Shown here in pieces: positions 6,561-14,422 of a stretch of DNA of 14,422 nt. The notes under the pieces are model-generated. The model was given only the letters and a program-made list of their open reading frames with translations, did no database searches and was not told the origin of the DNA. The stretch's first letter is position 1. Each line of letters opens with the position of its first letter. A program made the position numbers and the translations under genes. Source of the stretch: Myxococcales bacterium (GTDB lineage: Bacteria; Myxococcota; Polyangia; Fen-1088); contig PMLH01000302.1 of NCBI GenBank assembly GCA_003159055.1, positions 1-14,422 on the forward strand. The letters run 5' to 3'.

Positions 6561-6824
6561 GTGACCCTTTCCATCGAGATACCAGAGGCGACCCTTCGGG
6601 CGCTGGGGCCTTCTCCTTCCGAGGCAGAGGGCACGGTGCGCCTTGCGGCGGCCATGAAGCTTCACGAGCTAGGGCATTTGTCGTCCGGCGCTGCGGCTGC
6701 CCTGGCTGGCATTACCAGGGTCGAGTTCCTGTACAGGCTTGGGGAGTTCGGCGTCAACGCCTTCCAAGAAAGCCCGGAAGAGCTGGCCCACGAACTTGCG
6801 GCGTTGCGATCCACCCGTGCCTGA
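6561..6824 (+). CDS. UPF0175-family protein, probable antitoxin
   Basis: 87 aa from the GTG at 6561; the 13 codons before it in frame do not match the family. UPF0175 features are clear: an N-terminal strand (LSIEIPEATLRALG), the central KLHELGHLSSGAAAALAGI with a small HTH-like fold, and VEFLYRLGEFGVNAFQESPEELAHEL toward the end. Members are usually encoded just upstream of a DUF3368 PIN protein and are thought to act as the antitoxin and DNA-binding autoregulator. The stop overlaps the toxin-like gene by 8 bases, supporting coupled translation. The ribosome binding site is poor (only a G run precedes the start). Confidence 0.82.
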   Translation: MTLSIEIPEATLRALGPSPSEAEGTVRLAAAMKLHELGHLSSGAAAALAGITRVEFLYRLGEFGVNAFQESPEELAHELAALRSTRA

Positions 6825-7290
6825 AACCGTCTCGAATACGTCGCCGCTGATCTACTTGCACCTGCTGCGCCGTCTTGAGCTGCTGCCGCTTTTGTTTGGC
6901 AAGATCGTCGTCCCCTTCCAGGTAGAGCAGGAGCTTGCCCAAGGCCGTGTGAGGGGGCACGAGGTTCCGGACCTTCGCCAGCCCTGGATCGTAATCCGAA
7001 GGGCTGTCGTTGATCACGACTACGCCGAACTTGGCCCTGGTGAAAGCGGCGCGCTCGACCTGGCCCGTGCCTTGTCGGATGCCCTTGTGATCTTGGACGA
7101 CGGTGACGCCCGCGCCTGGGCCGCCCGCCTCGGACTTCGCTGCGTGGGCACGGTCGGGATCCTCATCGAAGCGAAGCGATGCGGGCATCTTCAGCGAGTG
7201 CGACCCGAACTAGATCGCCTCGCCCAACTCGGTTTTCGGATGGCGGCGCACCTTCGCCAACGCGCCCTTGCGGAATCTGGGGAAGAATAG
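6817..7290 (+). CDS. DUF3368 PIN-like protein, probable ribonuclease toxin
   Basis: 157 aa from the GTG at 6817, which gives the usual DUF3368 beginning (VPETVSNTSPLIYLHLL). The PIN-type acidic positions are visible: Asn7 in SNTSPL, where this family often has Asn rather than Asp, Glu39 (VEQEL), Glu76 (GPGESGAL) and Asp94/Asp95 with Asp97 (ILDDGDARAWA). The conserved VGTVGILIEAKRCG follows. PIN toxins cleave RNA with Mg2+. Together with the overlapping UPF0175 gene it forms a VapBC-like module, which would stabilise the element or serve in stress or phage response. Length is normal and the reading frame intact; activity is not shown. Confidence 0.83.
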   Translation: MPETVSNTSPLIYLHLLRRLELLPLLFGKIVVPFQVEQELAQGRVRGHEVPDLRQPWIVIRRAVVDHDYAELGPGESGALDLARALSDALVILDDGDARAWAARLGLRCVGTVGILIEAKRCGHLQRVRPELDRLAQLGFRMAAHLRQRALAESGEE

Positions 7291-7309
7291 CCCCGGCCGA
7301 TTCGCCCAA

Positions 7310-7342
7310 GGGGTACATTTCTGGGGGTAACTGTGGGGGGAT
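7310..7342. repeat. Three G-run repeats, possible integrase arm sites / element end
   Basis: GGGGTA (7310-7315), GGGGGTA (7323-7329) and GGGGGGAT (7335-7342) recur every 12-13 bases in the gap between the PIN gene and the PilZ gene. Tandem TGGGGGTA-type repeats are commonly seen near the ends of P4-type integrase islands. Their place at the junction between accessory and resident genes supports an element end. No tRNA gene or matching attL copy is visible in the window, so this is tentative. Confidence 0.35.
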
Positions 7343-7424
7343 CTGCCCAAGTGCCAAGACGTAAATGCGAGTTATTCAAGCCATTTAAGACGTCAGTTCG
7401 ATGGCGAGATCCGCCACAAAGTTC

Positions 7425-7733
7425 CTATTTCTTGGCCGCGAGGCGAACGCAGAGGTCGTCCCAATCAGCGCCGGCCGTGGTGAGAAGAATGCCCGCGCGC
7501 GCTGTGAAGCGCGGGTCTACGTTCTCGATGACAGTGCAGTGCACGATAATGCCTGAGACCTTGATCTGCCCAGTTGGGTTCTCTAGCTGAACCGTCACAT
7601 GGATACGCGTTCCAACCGGCCGCGCATCCGGCATCACCAGTAATACGCCGCGCTTGCTGGCGTTCACGATGCGCGAGTTGGTGGCGGGGCCGTTCAGATC
7701 CAAGTGAATGAGCGCGGTGGCGTCGAGCGCCAT
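7425..7733 (-). CDS. PilZ-domain protein (cyclic-di-GMP receptor type)
   Basis: 102 aa from the first ATG (7733). The PilZ motif (D/N)xSxxG is present as NASKRG (residues 24-29), followed by a beta-barrel-like pattern (GTRIHVTVQL, KVSGIIVHCTVI, FTARAGILL). PilZ domains bind cyclic di-GMP and alter motility, exopolysaccharide or secretion. The other half of the ligand motif, an Arg-Arg-x4-Arg cluster (RRWGGPR), lies just upstream of this ATG in the same open frame. Translation may therefore start earlier, for example at a CTG at 7769 that is preceded by GGGAG; no in-frame ATG, GTG or TTG exists between the lipoprotein stop and 7733. The gene follows the lipoprotein gene on the minus strand, probably as an operon. 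Confidence 0.72.
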   Translation of the reverse strand: MALDATALIHLDLNGPATNSRIVNASKRGVLLVMPDARPVGTRIHVTVQLENPTGQIKVSGIIVHCTVIENVDPRFTARAGILLTTAGADWDDLCVRLAAKK

Positions 7734-7792
7734 CCGCGGCCCACCCCAGCGTCGATCGATGTCGTTCAGAGAATCTTTCTCCCGTGGAAAGG

Positions 7793-8632
7793 CTATTTCT
7801 TCGGCGGATTCTTCTTTTCGGCCTTGGGTTCTGCCTTCGCGGCCTTGGGTTCGGCCTTCGGGCCGCCACGAGACGCGGCGTCGGCCGCGGCGGCGGCTGC
7901 GGCGGTATCGGCGGTGGCCGCCGCGGTGTTTGGCGCGGCCGCGCCGGGCGCTGGTGCCTGGGCTTGCGCCACGGTCGTGTCGACGCCGCCCTCGGGTCCG
8001 CGCTCCCACTTGTCCACGCGACCCGACCCGGTCGTGTCGAAGCCAATGCGGTCGAGTCGGCCGTTTTCGTAGTATTGCCACTCGTCGACTTTGCCGTCGG
8101 CGTTGCGATCACGTTCCACGCGGACCAGCTTTCCGCCCTCGTAAAATTCGAAGTAGTCGGGCTTGCCGTCGAAGTCCATGTCCTTCTCGGCGCGGACTTT
8201 CTTGCCGTCCTGGTAGAAGGTTCTGCCGTTGAACTTTCCGCTGTAGTTCATGGAGTACTCGTCCATGAACAAATCCCCGTTCGGACCGTAGTATTGAACC
8301 AGGTCGATCTTTCCGTCGAAGTCCAGGTCGGTCTGCTTGCAGACCAGTTGCTGAACCTGGTGCCCGTCTTGGCTGGCGGCAAGGAACAGCTTGATGACGT
8401 CGGGCTTGCCGTCGCCGTTTGCATCGAGCGTGACCACCTGCTTGCCCCGGTCGTCGCAGCGGGAACGGTCGAACTTGGCGCCGAAGTCCTCGTTCGAGAC
8501 TTTCAGGTCCGAGCTTGGACCGCCGACCGTCTTCTGTGTGCCGGCGCAGCCCAGCGCGAAGCCACAACCCATTGAAAGCAAAGCCGTGATCCGCGCAAGG
8601 GAGCGGCCGGAGTCTTTTCCAAGAGGACGCAT
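7793..8632 (-). CDS. Lipoprotein with DxDxDGxxD-type repeats
   Basis: 279 aa from the ATG at 8632; a TTG at 8668 would place 12 extra residues before the signal peptide. The N-terminus has Arg/Lys residues, a hydrophobic stretch (15-28) and a relaxed lipobox ALGC with Cys29 as the lipidation site. Five repeats carry spaced acidic residues: 70-78 (DANGDGKPD), 102-110, 151-159, 175-183 and 199-207, each followed by an aromatic strand such as LVQYY, YFEFYE or EWQYYENG. Such loops bind Ca2+ in EF-hand-like and thrombospondin-type-3-like modules. The C-terminus (221-279) is Ala/Pro-rich then Lys/Glu/Pro-rich, a likely disordered periplasmic or surface linker. Function unknown; a structural or adhesion role is inferred. 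Confidence 0.75.
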   Translation of the reverse strand: MRPLGKDSGRSLARITALLSMGCGFALGCAGTQKTVGGPSSDLKVSNEDFGAKFDRSRCDDRGKQVVTLDANGDGKPDVIKLFLAASQDGHQVQQLVCKQTDLDFDGKIDLVQYYGPNGDLFMDEYSMNYSGKFNGRTFYQDGKKVRAEKDMDFDGKPDYFEFYEGGKLVRVERDRNADGKVDEWQYYENGRLDRIGFDTTGSGRVDKWERGPEGGVDTTVAQAQAPAPGAAAPNTAAATADTAAAAAAADAASRGGPKAEPKAAKAEPKAEKKNPPKK

Positions 8633-8729
8633 GACCGGTAGGCTAGGCCAACTGCGCCGTGGCGGCAAGGGTCAGTCGGAACTTTGGTTGCGATTGGGAT
8701 TGGCCCAAGGCGAGATGTCCGCCCGCGTT

Positions 8730-8745
8730 GGCGGCGATCGCCGCC
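8730..8745. promoter_or_regulatory. 16-base perfect palindrome in the divergent lipoprotein/RHH spacer
   Basis: GGCGGCGATCGCCGCC reads the same on both strands and is flanked at a distance by GATTGGG (8692-8698) and CCCAATC (8744-8750). A TTGACT -35-like hexamer follows at 8755-8760, ahead of the RHH gene. The palindrome could be an operator for the RHH protein or another dimeric regulator of the RHH-lepA-lepB operon and the divergent lipoprotein. Confidence 0.35.
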
Positions 8746-8793
8746 CAATCCGCATTGACTACTCACGTATGGTCATGCATGGTCGGTCCTGCC

Positions 8794-8979
8794 ATGGCAC
8801 GGAACAAAATCTCGACCACCGTGTACATCACGCCCGAACAGAACGAACAGCTGAAAATCCTGCACCAGAAGACCAAGGTGCCGGTGGCGGAATACATCCG
8901 CCAAGGAATCGACTTGGTCTTGGAGAGAGAAAAGCGGCATCTTCCCGGGCAGCTCACTCTCGACGTGCTACGGAAATAG
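8794..8979 (+). CDS. Ribbon-helix-helix protein upstream of lepA
   Basis: 61 aa. An RHH fold is visible: the strand [12 protein letters not shown] with alternating polar residues, the helix [11 protein letters not shown], then [19 protein letters not shown] as the second helix. The ATG at 8794 is chosen to begin directly at the family-like MARNKIS; an in-frame ATG at 8779 adds five residues. The gene ends 16 bases before lepA on the same strand, so it is probably the first gene of the lepA-lepB operon and may autoregulate it. It shares only the fold, not close sequence, with the RHH protein at 3359. Its targets are unknown. Confidence 0.78.
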   Translation: MARNKISTTVYITPEQNEQLKILHQKTKVPVAEYIRQGIDLVLEREKRHLPGQLTLDVLRK

Positions 8980-8995
8980 CCCAAAAGGTAACGAA

Positions 8996-10798
<1,803 letters not shown>

Positions 10799-10800
10799 TC

Positions 10801-11778
10801 ATGGTGATGAGCATTCTCGCTTCCTGGCGCAGGTATCGGCAGTGGGGCCACGCCAAGGCCGAAGCCAAGCAGCTGGTCGGAGAAACCAAGCGCATCCTCA
10901 AGAAGAAGCGCTATCGCATTCCCGAGTCGGTGTCGGCGACGCTCGGCGCAGCCGTCACCGAGGTCGAAGAGGCGCGCAAGGCTGGCGATCTGGAGCGGCT
11001 GCGCCAGGCGAACTCGGATCTCGACGGCAAGATGGATGAGCACGTCGCGTTCGCCCGCAAATCGGCCACCCGACAGTACGCGGAATCCATCGGGCTGGCG
11101 TTGGGCGTCGCGCTGCTTCTGCGTGCCTTCGTCGTCGAGGCTTTTCAGATCCCGACCGGGTCGATGATTCCAACGTTGGAAGTCGGCGACCACATTTTCG
11201 TTTCCAAGTTCGCCTACGCGGTCGGCATTCCGTTTACCAACGTCAAGATCGCCGAGCTGGGGAAGCCCAAGCGGGGCGACATTATCGTTTTCAAGTATCC
11301 GCCCGACCAAAGCATGGATTTCATCAAGCGCGTGGTGGGGTTGCCCGGCGAAACCATCGAGCTGCGCCACAACGAGCTGTTCATCGACGGCCGCCCGATG
11401 CCGCGCGAATTCCAGTCCCAGCCGTGCACGAGCAAAGACGGCGACGCCGAGGTGGACGAGATGATTCGGCCGTGCGAGGTCTGGATGGAGCATCTTGATG
11501 GGAAGACCCATCTCACGCACCAGTTCACCAACCGGACCGACGCGTCCGATTTTTCGCCGCGCAAGATTCCGGAGGGGCACTATTTCGCGATGGGCGACAA
11601 CCGCGACAATTCGCGCGACTCGCGCGTCTGGGGCTACGTGCCATACGAGCTCATCAAGGGCAGGGCGCTGATCGTTTGGTGGTCGCGTGACCCGTCGCGC
11701 GGCGGGCTCAGCCCGGCAGGCATCGCCGACTGGTTCAAGTCAATTCACTGGCACCGATTCTTTGAACGGGTGGAGTAG
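10801..11778 (+). CDS. lepB: Signal peptidase I with long cytoplasmic N-terminal extension
   Basis: 325 aa membrane serine protease that removes signal peptides from exported proteins. Catalytic Ser121 lies in PTGSMIPTL and catalytic Lys176 in DFIKRVVGLPGE; box E is present as GDNRDNSRDSR. One membrane segment (about 96-112, SIGLALGVALLLRAFVV) precedes the periplasmic domain. The first 90 residues are highly charged and helical (KQLVGETKRILKKK, EVEEARKAGDLERLRQANSD), probably a coiled coil in the cytoplasm; this extension is much longer than in short Gram-positive enzymes. A 50-residue insert with two Cys (Cys209 and Cys224 by my count) sits before box E. Translation probably couples to lepA, 2 bases upstream; an ATG at 10807 is an alternative start. 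Confidence 0.96.
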   Translation: MVMSILASWRRYRQWGHAKAEAKQLVGETKRILKKKRYRIPESVSATLGAAVTEVEEARKAGDLERLRQANSDLDGKMDEHVAFARKSATRQYAESIGLALGVALLLRAFVVEAFQIPTGSMIPTLEVGDHIFVSKFAYAVGIPFTNVKIAELGKPKRGDIIVFKYPPDQSMDFIKRVVGLPGETIELRHNELFIDGRPMPREFQSQPCTSKDGDAEVDEMIRPCEVWMEHLDGKTHLTHQFTNRTDASDFSPRKIPEGHYFAMGDNRDNSRDSRVWGYVPYELIKGRALIVWWSRDPSRGGLSPAGIADWFKSIHWHRFFERVE

Positions 11779-11788
11779 CCCGGCCAGA

Positions 11789-11803
11789 CCGGATAGTATC
11801 CGG
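11789..11803. promoter_or_regulatory. Palindrome immediately before the aldo/keto reductase start
   Basis: CCGGATA, one G, then TATCCGG forms a perfect 7+7 inverted repeat in the 27-base gap after lepB, ending 2 bases before the GTG of the reductase gene. It could be an operator that blocks transcription or initiation, or an RNA hairpin that hides the start. It also includes a TAGTAT -10-like hexamer. No clear Shine-Dalgarno sequence other than the following G run is present. Confidence 0.4.
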
Positions 11804-11805
11804 GG

Positions 11806-12975
11806 GTGATCTACCGGCGATTCGGACGAACCAATCTCGCTCTGCCTGTCTTCTCGCTCGGCGGAATGCGTTTTCAGGAGTCCTGGACTCGCGGCGTCGA
11901 GACATCGGCGGAAAGCCAGCGCAACCTCGAGGCCACGGTCGATCGAGCGCTGGAGCTGGGTCTCACGCACATCGAAACCGCTCGGGGCTATGGCACCAGC
12001 GAGGCGCAGCTGGGCCCGGCGCTGGCTCGTCACCGACGGGACCGCTTCATCTTGCAGACCAAGATTCGTCCGTCGGCGAGCGCGAAGGAATTCGAAACCC
12101 AGCTGGCCGAGTCGTACGCGCTGCTGAAAGTCGACCACGTCGACTTGTTCGCCATCCACGGGGTCAACGACCAAGATTCGGTGGATTGGTCGCTTGCTCC
12201 CGGCGGATCCCTTGAGGTCGCCGAACGTTGGCGCAAGCAAGGCCGGATTCGCCACATTGGGTTTTCGACCCACGCGGCGCGTCCGCTGGTCTTGCGCATG
12301 ATCGAGACCGGGCGCTTCGACTACGTAAACTTTCACTACTACTACCTGTTCCAAGACAACCTTCCGATTCTCGAGGCTGCGCGCCGGCACGACATGGGCA
12401 CCTTTATCATCAGCCCGTCGGACAAGGGCGGACGCCTCTACCGCGCGTCGGCCAAGCTGCGGGCACTGTGCGAGCCGCTGTCGCCGATGGTGTTCAACGA
12501 TCTGTGGTGCCTTGCCCATCCCGACATCCATACGCTGTCGCTCGGCGCCGCGCGGCCGACCGACTTCGAGGAGCACCTCAAGGTACTGCCCATGCTCGCC
12601 GATCCCGCGCCGATTCTCGACCCCATCGCCAGGCGCATCGAGGCCGTCTACCGCGAGGCCCTGGGCGATGCGTTCGCGAGCCACTGGCGGGATGGCCTGC
12701 GCGAATGGGACGAGCTGCCCGGCAAGATCAACGTGAAACGCATCCTCTGGCTGCGCAATCTGGTCCTGGCCTTCGACCTTCTCGACTTCGCGCAGGAGCG
12801 CTACATCTCGATGCAGCCCGACGATATCTGGGTGCCCGGGGCACGCGCCGAGAGCTTCGACGACGCCGAGATGATCGCTGCGCTTCCCGATTCGCCGTTC
12901 CGCGAGCAGATCCCGGCCATGCTGCGCGAGGCGCACCAGATGCTCTGGAACCCCAAGGTCCGCCCGCAGCCGTAG
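11806..12975 (+). CDS. Aldo/keto reductase family protein with extended C-terminal domain
   Basis: 389 aa. The first 270 residues are an aldo/keto reductase (TIM) barrel: RRFGRTNLALPVFSLGGM at the start, HIETARGYGTSE (55-66), FILQTKI (81-87), DLFAIHG (113-119), GRIRHIGFSTH and a late SLGAARPTDFEEH strand. The tetrad reads Glu57, Tyr62, Lys86, His118; classical members have Asp at the first place. The ETARGYGTSE form recalls a subgroup often followed by a Cys-rich iron-sulfur tail, but here the C-terminal 110 residues hold no Cys cluster. Substrate unknown; NADPH-dependent carbonyl reduction is the family expectation. It lies 27 bases after lepB and may be read through from it or have its own promoter. 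Confidence 0.88.
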   Translation: MIYRRFGRTNLALPVFSLGGMRFQESWTRGVETSAESQRNLEATVDRALELGLTHIETARGYGTSEAQLGPALARHRRDRFILQTKIRPSASAKEFETQLAESYALLKVDHVDLFAIHGVNDQDSVDWSLAPGGSLEVAERWRKQGRIRHIGFSTHAARPLVLRMIETGRFDYVNFHYYYLFQDNLPILEAARRHDMGTFIISPSDKGGRLYRASAKLRALCEPLSPMVFNDLWCLAHPDIHTLSLGAARPTDFEEHLKVLPMLADPAPILDPIARRIEAVYREALGDAFASHWRDGLREWDELPGKINVKRILWLRNLVLAFDLLDFAQERYISMQPDDIWVPGARAESFDDAEMIAALPDSPFREQIPAMLREAHQMLWNPKVRPQP

Positions 12976-13015
12976 CGCGGCAATGGCAAGAACCCGTTCG
13001 TAGGCCCGCACAAGG

Positions 13016-13054
13016 CGCCCGCGGTCGCTGCGGTTCGCGGGGGGGCGTGTCTTT
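13016..13054 (+). terminator. Possible terminator after the aldo/keto reductase gene
   Basis: CGCCCGCG (13016-13023) can pair with CGCGGG...GCG (13036-13047, with a G bulge) around a 12-base loop, followed by TGTCTTT. The stem is strong but the T tract is poor, so it is only a weak intrinsic-terminator candidate. It fits the end of the plus-strand transcript before the separately expressed pectate lyase gene. Confidence 0.35.
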
Positions 13055-13085
13055 CCGGGGGCTGCGATGAGCCGTTCACCCGCGC

Positions 13086-13145
13086 CGCTACACTGCGAGC
13101 GAAAGGAGTTTCCCGCGGGCGGAAAACCGGTGTTTTGCTCGATCG
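13086..13145 (+). promoter_or_regulatory. Structured-looking leader of the pectate lyase gene
   Basis: In the 198-base gap before the pectate lyase, GCTACACTG offers a TACACT -10-like hexamer. Just after it, GCGAGC can pair with GCTCG (near 13136-13142), enclosing a second small hairpin formed by TTTCC and GGAAA. This could be a leader RNA or a regulator site. I do not recognise a known riboswitch class. Confidence 0.25.
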
Positions 13146-13173
13146 TCGCCATCATGCAGCAAAGGAGCGCTGG

Positions 13174-14422
13174 ATGAAATCCGCAGAACGCGCAACGAAA
13201 TCGGGTCGGCGGCACTCACTGCTTCTCGGGCTGGTTGCCGGTCTGGGCCTCTTCGCCGCGAAGGATGCGTTCGCCACGGAGTACTACGTGGCGCCCACCG
13301 GCAGCGATACGAATCCCGGCACCATCGATAAACCCTTTGGCACCATCCAGAAGGGGGCAGACACCGCGCTGGCGGGAGACACGGTCTGGCTGCGTGGCGG
13401 TACCTATGCGATCACGACGCCCAAAACGAGCAGCGCCGGCATCCTGTTCTCGAAGAGCGGAACCTCGGATACCAACCGGATCAACTACTGGGCCTACCCG
13501 GGCGAGGTCCCGATGGTCGACTTCTCCAACATGACGATATCGACCACCGGCTACACCATGGGTTTTTCGATCACGGGTAGCTGGTTGCATTTCAAGGGCA
13601 TCGAGGAATGCTGCGTCCCGATGAACAGCTATTCCAACAATGGCTTCGCCCTGGACAGCGGTGGCAACGACATCTTCGAAAACCTCAACATGCACCACAA
13701 CAGCGGCAACGGAATCTTCATCGGCAGCAAGAGCGCAGGAGGCCACCTCGTGCTCAATTGCGATGCGCACGACAACTACGATGCGACTTCGAATCAAGGC
13801 CAGGGACAGAATGCCGACGGCTTCGGTGTCCACTACCAAACCGCCGGTGACCGCACGATCATCCGGGGCTGCCGGGCGTGGTGGAACTCGGATGACGGGT
13901 ACGATTTGATCAACCAGGAAATTCCAGTCACCGTGGAGAACTCCTGGGCCATGGGCAATGGCTACGCCGATTACGGCAACACCAATCCTTCGTCGGGAAA
14001 TGGCAACGGCTTCAAGATGGGGAGCAGCAAGACCGGCGTCCGCCACCTCGTCCAGAACAACGTGGCCTGGAAGAACAAGGCCTCGGGGTTCTATGCCAAT
14101 CACTCCACGGGCGGGAACACCTGGTACAATAATACGTCGTTCCAGAACGGCACTCAGTACAACATGTTGGCGAGCCCGGCCGGCGATCCGAACACGACCA
14201 TCATCCTGACCGGGGATCTGGCTCACATCATGCGGAACAACATCGGGTTCCCCAACAAGAACTCCAACATGACGGGGGTCGACACTGCCTTCAATTCCTG
14301 GGATCTGAATCTCACCCCGGCGAACAAGGATTTCCTCAGCGTCACGGATCCGAGCATGACGGTCAAAGATGTGAGCGCGGAATCCTCGGGTGCTCTCGGC
14401 CCCCGCCAGGCCGACGGCAGCC
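13174..14422 (+). CDS. Secreted PL9-family pectate lyase (3' partial)
   Basis: 416 residues to the window end with no stop. A Sec signal peptide is clear: basic MKSAERATKSGRRH, hydrophobic 15-29, and a likely cleavage after AFA (34/35). The mature protein starts TEYYVAPTGSDTNPGT, the usual opening of secreted right-handed beta-helix enzymes, and is rich in Asn/Gly repeats of such coils. The catalytic set matches PL9 (Dickeya Pel9A: Asp209, Asp233, Asp234, Asp237, Lys273): Asp215 (NADGFG), Asp240, Asp241 and Asp244 (SDDGYD) and Lys281 (GFKMG), with nearly the same spacing. It should cleave polygalacturonate by Ca2+-dependent beta-elimination outside the cell. The ATG has AAGGAG 6 bases upstream. 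Extra domains may follow beyond the window. Confidence 0.92.
   Translation, partial: MKSAERATKSGRRHSLLLGLVAGLGLFAAKDAFATEYYVAPTGSDTNPGTIDKPFGTIQKGADTALAGDTVWLRGGTYAITTPKTSSAGILFSKSGTSDTNRINYWAYPGEVPMVDFSNMTISTTGYTMGFSITGSWLHFKGIEECCVPMNSYSNNGFALDSGGNDIFENLNMHHNSGNGIFIGSKSAGGHLVLNCDAHDNYDATSNQGQGQNADGFGVHYQTAGDRTIIRGCRAWWNSDDGYDLINQEIPVTVENSWAMGNGYADYGNTNPSSGNGNGFKMGSSKTGVRHLVQNNVAWKNKASGFYANHSTGGNTWYNNTSFQNGTQYNMLASPAGDPNTTIILTGDLAHIMRNNIGFPNKNSNMTGVDTAFNSWDLNLTPANKDFLSVTDPSMTVKDVSAESSGALGPRQADGS

Larger units (their letters stand above)
1..7345. mobile_element. Integrative genetic element or genomic island, left end outside window
   Basis: The interval holds a P4-type integrase, an AlpA-like regulator, a phage-type Toprim-DUF927 primase, a second recombinase remnant, a nuclease with its own regulator, and a toxin-antitoxin-like pair. 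No housekeeping gene is seen until the PilZ/lipoprotein genes beyond 7,425. The right limit is placed at the G-run repeats near 7310-7342, which resemble the GGGGGTA-type repeats often found at P4-type integrase ends; this boundary is inferred. The truncated primase and the recombinase remnant suggest a decayed or composite element that can probably no longer replicate by itself. The left boundary is not in the window. Confidence 0.55.

Noticed and set aside
7279..7340. G-quadruplex formed by four G runs
   Set aside because: The first loop would be 27 bases, too long for a stable structure; the 12-13-base periodicity fits protein-binding repeats better.
7402..7416. TGGCG/CGCCA hairpin as terminator of the PilZ gene
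   Set aside because: Only five base pairs and no T run in the minus-strand direction.
7784..8575. Plus-strand open frame opposite the lipoprotein gene
   Set aside because: Repetitive Val/Asp pattern is the reverse complement of the Asp-repeat lipoprotein, which has a signal peptide and a lipobox.
11740..13215. Long open frame antisense to the aldo/keto reductase (491 codons)
   Set aside because: GC-rich shadow frame with no recognisable domain; the sense gene has clear family motifs.
13216..14226. Open frame antisense to the pectate lyase (336 codons)
   Set aside because: Val/Ile/Ala-rich shadow of the beta-helix repeats; the sense frame has a signal peptide and catalytic residues.

Overview
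The window is GC-rich, densely coded bacterial DNA with GTG/TTG starts. The gene set (a lepA-lepB operon with a long N-terminal extension on LepB, an Asp-repeat lipoprotein next to a PilZ protein, a secreted pectate lyase) fits a Myxococcota-like (former Deltaproteobacteria) chromosome. That taxonomic reading is inference; no rRNA or tRNA gene was seen.

Left part (1 to about 7,345): accessory, mobile-element DNA. It opens inside a P4-type tyrosine integrase whose N-terminus lies outside the window. A tightly overlapping operon follows: an unknown protein, a small HTH-like protein, an AlpA-like excisionase/regulator and a Toprim-DUF927 primase that has lost its C-terminal helicase. Next come a small unknown ORF overlapping a ribbon-helix-helix (RHH) protein, and a decayed C-terminal fragment of a second tyrosine recombinase. 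A probable defence block follows: on the minus strand a 576-aa protein joining an EVE (PUA-like) domain to an HsdR-type PD-(D/E)xK nuclease, then an ASCH-domain protein. Divergently on the plus strand is an XRE regulator with repeated operator-like motifs in between. A UPF0175/DUF3368 (PIN) toxin-antitoxin-like pair closes the block. Three G-run repeats at 7310-7342 may mark the right end of the element.

Right part (about 7,425 to the end): apparently resident chromosome. On the minus strand, a lipoprotein with five DxDxDGxxD-type repeats lies upstream of a PilZ-domain gene. Divergently, an RHH protein, lepA (EF4) and lepB (signal peptidase I) form an operon. An aldo/keto reductase with an unusual Glu in its active-site tetrad and a secreted PL9-type pectate lyase, cut by the window end, complete the region.

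The most interesting system is the EVE-nuclease / ASCH / XRE block. It looks like a compact, self-regulated system that would sense modified DNA and cut it, carried on an integrative element together with a toxin-antitoxin pair. The domains are read directly from the sequence; the defence role is inference.
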